Shown here piece by piece: positions 5,894-8,376 of a DNA stretch of 8,376 bases. The notes under the pieces were generated by a model that did not search any database, was not told where the DNA came from, and saw only the letters and a program-made list of their open reading frames with translations. The translations under genes were made by a program, and so were the position numbers. The stretch covers positions 1,023-9,398 of the forward strand of contig CAJOEG010000150.1 in NCBI GenBank assembly GCA_905233405.1, in the 5' to 3' direction. Each line of letters opens with the position of its first letter. The first letter of the stretch is position 1. The stretch comes from an uncultured Bacteroidales bacterium (GTDB taxonomy: Bacteria; Bacteroidota; Bacteroidia; Bacteroidales; ML635J-15).

Positions 5894-6361
5894 TCATAAT
5901 CTGAAGCAGGAGAGGAGCGGACACACTTTGCCCTTGTCGTACAAATGGTTGGCGTTGGATGCCAACAGTTTAGGTTCAATTTCGTTTGTCGTGCAAGTGA
6001 TATTTGAACATAGTGTGAAATTGTTGCTGATGAAAGTCTTTATTGATGGAATTTCGGGCAAAGCCGAGTGCTCGTTCTGCTGGAATAAGTCCTTGAGCGA
6101 CAGGAAAACAACGTGAGTGTGCTTCTGGTGTTCCGACTTGTCCTGGCAGTGGCAGTGATGTCCGTCGCAATGGTGGCTGTGGCATTCGTGGTGTGAATGG
6201 CACTCGTGGTTGTGCGAAACTTCACCGAATTCAAATAGGCTAACTTCAGCATGTTCTTCGTTGCAACATTTGCAGAAATAGTATTCATACACAATGCCAT
6301 TGGAGGTAAGCATCACCATTATGGCGGTGAGTACGGGCAATATGGCTTTGAATAATTTCAT
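5894..6361 (-). CDS. Secreted or membrane-anchored His/Cys-rich protein, probable metal binder (155 aa)
   Basis: From the Met at 6361 the protein begins MKLFKAILPVLTAIMVML, a signal peptide or anchor; an upstream in-frame Met at 6409 would put polar residues before it and is less likely. After it comes YYFCKCCNE (C30, C32, C33), then a dense metal-ligand stretch at residues 50-83 with 14 His and 5 Cys, including the repeated ECHSHH. The rest (residues 84-155) is ordinary, with a Cys pair in TLCSNITC and a C-terminal CPLLSCFRL. It resembles, in outline, small proteins with an HYC and CC pattern found beside TonB-dependent receptors in this phylum; I hold that lightly. It is 69 bases upstream of the receptor and starts right after a perfect -7 box, so it is likely first in the operon. 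The probable role is periplasmic capture or buffering of a metal such as copper or zinc. Confidence 0.75.
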   Translation of the reverse strand: MKLFKAILPVLTAIMVMLTSNGIVYEYYFCKCCNEEHAEVSLFEFGEVSHNHECHSHHECHSHHCDGHHCHCQDKSEHQKHTHVVFLSLKDLFQQNEHSALPEIPSIKTFISNNFTLCSNITCTTNEIEPKLLASNANHLYDKGKVCPLLSCFRL

Positions 6362-6366
6362 CGATG

Positions 6367-6374
6367 CAAAGGTA
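6367..6374 (-). promoter_or_regulatory. Bacteroidota -7 box (TACCTTTG) before the His/Cys-rich gene
   Basis: The minus strand reads TACCTTTGCATCG and then the ATG at 6361. The match to TAnnTTTG is perfect, but it ends only five bases before the start codon, so the transcript would be nearly leaderless or translation would begin at a later Met (residue 15 or 17). The -33 match is weak (TTAC at about the right place). Confidence 0.55.
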
Positions 6375-6436
6375 GGATTTTTGTTATTGGCGAGTAACGT
6401 GCTTAACAAAAAATTAAGGTTATTGTTATTTGTCGC

Positions 6437-6724
6437 CTATTTGGACATCGACTCCTTCACTTCCTTGAATCGTTTGCAGGCTGGCAGTTGCTTGTAGTAT
6501 GCGCCACAGAGCTTTGGTACAGAGAGAACAGCGTCTTCTGGAAGACCATCGAATGCATCATCTGCAATTTCGACTTTTCCTCCGTCAATCCTTACGTATG
6601 TCAGTTGCTTGCAGTTCTTGAACGCACCTTTTTCAATTCGAGTTATTGTGGCAGGGATTCTTACGTTGGTTATGTCGCAACTATTGAATGCATTTTGTTC
6701 GTGTATGGTATGTTTTCCTTTGTT
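6437..6724 (-). pseudogene. C-terminal part of the BspA-like LRR protein, out of frame
   Basis: In the frame one base off from the upstream part, the minus strand encodes NKGKHTIHEQNAF, NSCDITNVRIPATITRI, EKGAFKNCKQLTYVRI and then DDAFDGLPEDAVLSVP, ending KESMSK and TAG at 6439-6437. These are BspA-type leucine-rich repeats plus the closing capping strand, continuous with the repeats at 6670-7578. It has no start of its own. One base is apparently missing near 6715-6727. The corrected full gene would be 6437-7578, about 380 residues. Confidence 0.8.
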
Positions 6725-7578
6725 ACTGAAAATGGGAGTTTCATTTCTCCTGACACGTCATCGTACGATTCTTCGCTGTTGATGTATGGTGTCATTATGC
6801 CATACGAAATTATCGAAGCCGTGCCTTCGTCCTGATTTGTAATATTGCAGATGAATTTTTGTCCAGTTTCTGCTGATGTCCAGAATGTTGTAGTATTTTT
6901 ATTTTCGGTACGTTCAACTATTGCCTTTGCGTCGCTCCATGGTTCCTTTGTGCCGTATATGTCGGCAGTCTTTGGAGGGACGATGAGTGTTACTCCATAG
7001 AGGTAAAAGTCTGTATGCCCACCGAATTCTGGTGGAGTCTCGCAGTATAATTCAATGGTTTTAAGTTTTTTGCAGTGCTCAAATGCTCCAGAATTTATCT
7101 TTTTAATTTCGGGAGGTAGCACTATGCGTTCGAGTTCACTGCATCCGCTGAATGCTTCCATGCCAATTTCGGTTACCGACAGTGGCAGTAAAACCTTCTT
7201 TAATTTTTTGCATTCCTTGAACGCCTGGGTGCCTATGCAAGTTATAGGGTAATTTACACCTTGATAGGTAATGCGTTTTGGTACTGTAACAGTGCCGTTG
7301 ATTTCATTGTTGTATTTCTGTATCGTTTCGTAAACGAATGGTATCCAAGCTGTGTCGATGGCATTCTTTACGGTTTCCGACTTGCCAACTGCTGGAGTTA
7401 GCGGTGCAATCACTTCGTACGATGGCGGAGTTTTTGTCTTGTCATATTTGTTTGCCTTGTTCGACCTAAGTCCGAAATACAGCGTGTTGCCGTTGTCATC
7501 AACGCGTGTTATGTTTTGCGCAGAAACTGGCAGTGCCATTATTGCTGCGACCATTAATAATATTATTGTCGTCCTCAT
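6670..7578 (-). CDS. Secreted BspA-like leucine-rich-repeat protein, N-terminal part of a frameshifted gene
   Basis: This is a secreted or surface protein of the BspA-like leucine-rich-repeat type, typically a binding protein with no catalytic role. I place the start at 7578, where MRTTIILLMVAAIMALPVSA is a textbook signal peptide (residues 1-20); the Met at 7617 would lengthen it pointlessly and would sit upstream of the -7 box. Residues 94-111 (NGTVTVPKRITYQGVNYP) form the usual entry strands. Three 23-residue repeats follow at 114-178 (IGTQAFKECKKLKKVLLP, IGMEAFSGC, SGAFEHCKKLKTIEL). Next is the capping segment CETPPEFGG to KEPWSDAKAIVE. A second module starts near residue 232. The frame then stops at 6670 although the repeats continue in another frame down to 6437. 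Ligand and host role are unknown. Confidence 0.82.
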   Translation of the reverse strand: MRTTIILLMVAAIMALPVSAQNITRVDDNGNTLYFGLRSNKANKYDKTKTPPSYEVIAPLTPAVGKSETVKNAIDTAWIPFVYETIQKYNNEINGTVTVPKRITYQGVNYPITCIGTQAFKECKKLKKVLLPLSVTEIGMEAFSGCSELERIVLPPEIKKINSGAFEHCKKLKTIELYCETPPEFGGHTDFYLYGVTLIVPPKTADIYGTKEPWSDAKAIVERTENKNTTTFWTSAETGQKFICNITNQDEGTASIISYGIMTPYINSEESYDDVSGEMKLPFSVTKENIPYTNKMHSIVAT

Positions 7579-7605
7579 AATTGTAAAAATTAGTTCATAA
7601 CCGAT

Positions 7606-7613
7606 GTAAAGGT
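7606..7613 (-). promoter_or_regulatory. Probable -7 box (TACCTTTA) for the LRR protein gene
   Basis: The minus strand reads TACCTTTACATCG, one base from the TAnnTTTG consensus and nearly identical to the box before the His/Cys-rich gene. It lies 28 bases before the signal-peptide start at 7578 and supports that start over the Met at 7617. Confidence 0.5.
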
Positions 7614-7758
7614 ACATAAAAATTTCAAGTTAATGCATATTTTTTGATTTATTTTTTAGTTAAGTAAATGCATTGAATTAAAGTATTGTTAATTAGTGTG
7701 TTGTATGGGATATTGGCACTTCTAAAAAAGGAAATTGTATGTTTTGTTTTTAGTGCGC

Positions 7759-7789
7759 TTTCAGAAGTCACGACTTTTATGTATTTTTG
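7759..7789 (+). promoter_or_regulatory. Bacteroidota-type promoter for lepA (TTTC-N19-TATTTTTG)
   Basis: TTTC at 7759-7762 is one base from the TTTG -33 element, followed by a 19-base spacer and TATTTTTG at 7782-7789, a perfect TAnnTTTG -7 element. The box ends 29 bases before the lepA start codon, giving a short leader of about 23 bases. It is the best-formed promoter in the window. Confidence 0.7.
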
Positions 7790-7818
7790 CACCTTGATTT
7801 TCGAAAATTCATCAGTAA

Positions 7819-8376
7819 ATGAAGAATATACGCAACTTTTGCATCATAGCACATATCGACCACGGAAAGAGCACTTTGGCCGACCGTCTTTTACAATATA
7901 CGGGTACTGTTTCTGACCGTAATTTCCAAAATCAGGTTCTCGACGACATGGATTTGGAGCGCGAACGCGGAATTACCATAAAAAGCCACGCCATTCAGAT
8001 GGAATACGAGGCAAAGGATGGGCAGAAATACATTCTTAATCTTATTGATACTCCGGGACATGTGGACTTTTCATACGAGGTTAGCCGTTCCATTGCTGCC
8101 TGCGAAGGGGCTTTGCTGGTGGTTGATGCTACGCAAGGTGTTCAGGCTCAGACTATTTCGGTACTATATCAGGCAATTGAGCACGACTTGGAGATTATTC
8201 CGGTGCTTAACAAGATAGACCTTGATGCTGCGATGCCCGAATTGGTTGAAGACCAGATTATTGATCTTATAGGTTGCGACCGAGAAGATATTCTTCGTGC
8301 CAGTGGAAAGACTGGCGAAGGCGTTGAAGGTGTGCTTGAGGCGATTGTAAACAGGATTCCTGCTCCCAAAGGCGAT
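7819..8376 (+). CDS. lepA: Elongation factor 4 (LepA), N-terminal 186 codons; continues beyond the window
   Basis: LepA is a ribosome-bound GTPase related to EF-G that can back-translocate stalled ribosomes and affects initiation and ribosome assembly. The start MKNIRNFCIIAHIDHGKST is diagnostic. G-domain motifs seen: G1 A11-HIDHGKS-T19, G2 T53 within RERGIT (residues 48-53), G3 D77-TPG-H81, and G4 N131-KI-D134. The G5 region reads S162-G-K-T-G, where most LepA proteins have SAKTG, a mild variant. The family is about 600 residues, so roughly the first third is here, in frame without interruption to the last base. The ATG is chosen for the family-typical N-terminus and its distance from the promoter. 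No clear Shine-Dalgarno sequence precedes it, which is common in this phylum. It is transcribed divergently from the LRR protein gene. Confidence 0.97.
   Translation, partial: MKNIRNFCIIAHIDHGKSTLADRLLQYTGTVSDRNFQNQVLDDMDLERERGITIKSHAIQMEYEAKDGQKYILNLIDTPGHVDFSYEVSRSIAACEGALLVVDATQGVQAQTISVLYQAIEHDLEIIPVLNKIDLDAAMPELVEDQIIDLIGCDREDILRASGKTGEGVEGVLEAIVNRIPAPKGD

Noticed and set aside
6362..6409. Longer start (Met at 6409) for the His/Cys-rich protein
   Set aside because: It would place a polar stretch before the signal peptide and put the -7 box inside the coding region; the Met at 6361 fits better.
6488..6835. Plus-strand ORF of 115 codons opposite the LRR gene end
   Set aside because: It is antisense to LRR repeats that are recognisable on the minus strand across the frameshift.
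7579..7617. Longer start (Met at 7617) for the LRR protein
   Set aside because: It lies upstream of the -7 box and only lengthens a signal peptide that is complete from 7578.
1..8376. CRISPR arrays, tRNA or rRNA genes, insertion sequences
   Set aside because: I saw no regularly spaced long direct repeats, no cloverleaf-like segments and no transposase-like reading frames.

Overview
The window looks like a chromosomal segment from a member of the Bacteroidota, most likely order Bacteroidales. The evidence is: -7 promoter elements of the TAnnTTTG type, a BspA-type leucine-rich-repeat protein, a TonB-dependent receptor with an N-terminal carboxypeptidase-regulatory-like extension, a DsbD-type protein whose C-terminal half fits this phylum, few clear Shine-Dalgarno sites, and moderate GC. 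Genus and species cannot be read from the sequence.

Layout, left to right. (1) Plus strand, 1-1437: the C-terminal part of a DsbD-like thiol:disulfide interchange protein (CANC thioredoxin motif), followed 21 bases later by a steroid 5-alpha-reductase family membrane enzyme whose last ~20 codons are out of frame. (2) 1438-1591: a degenerate intergenic repeat and a terminator serving the minus-strand gene to its right. (3) Minus strand, 1592-2540: two small unknown proteins (one membrane-anchored, one secreted) separated by an intergenic stretch with two dispersed-repeat-like hairpin sequences. (4) Minus strand, 6361 down to 2585: a probable metal-handling locus. In transcription order it contains a His/Cys-rich secreted protein, a TonB-dependent outer-membrane receptor (split by a one-base frameshift), a small four-helix membrane protein with its own -7 box, and a secreted HMA-domain protein ending in three 19-residue Cys/His repeats. 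It is closed by a strong terminator at 2544-2576. (5) Minus strand, 7578 down to 6437: a secreted BspA-like leucine-rich-repeat protein, also split by a one-base frameshift. (6) Plus strand from 7819: the N-terminal 186 codons of lepA (elongation factor 4), with a well-formed promoter.

The most interesting unit is the metal locus. Read together, the proteins suggest a route for a soft or borderline metal such as copper or zinc: capture at or across the outer membrane by the receptor, then handling in the periplasm by two His/Cys-rich proteins. No metal can be assigned from sequence alone. The second notable point is that three of the longer genes each carry a single-base indel whose correction restores a family-typical protein. 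This points to base-level errors in the assembly, or less likely to clustered gene decay, and it means the literal open reading frames understate the true gene lengths.
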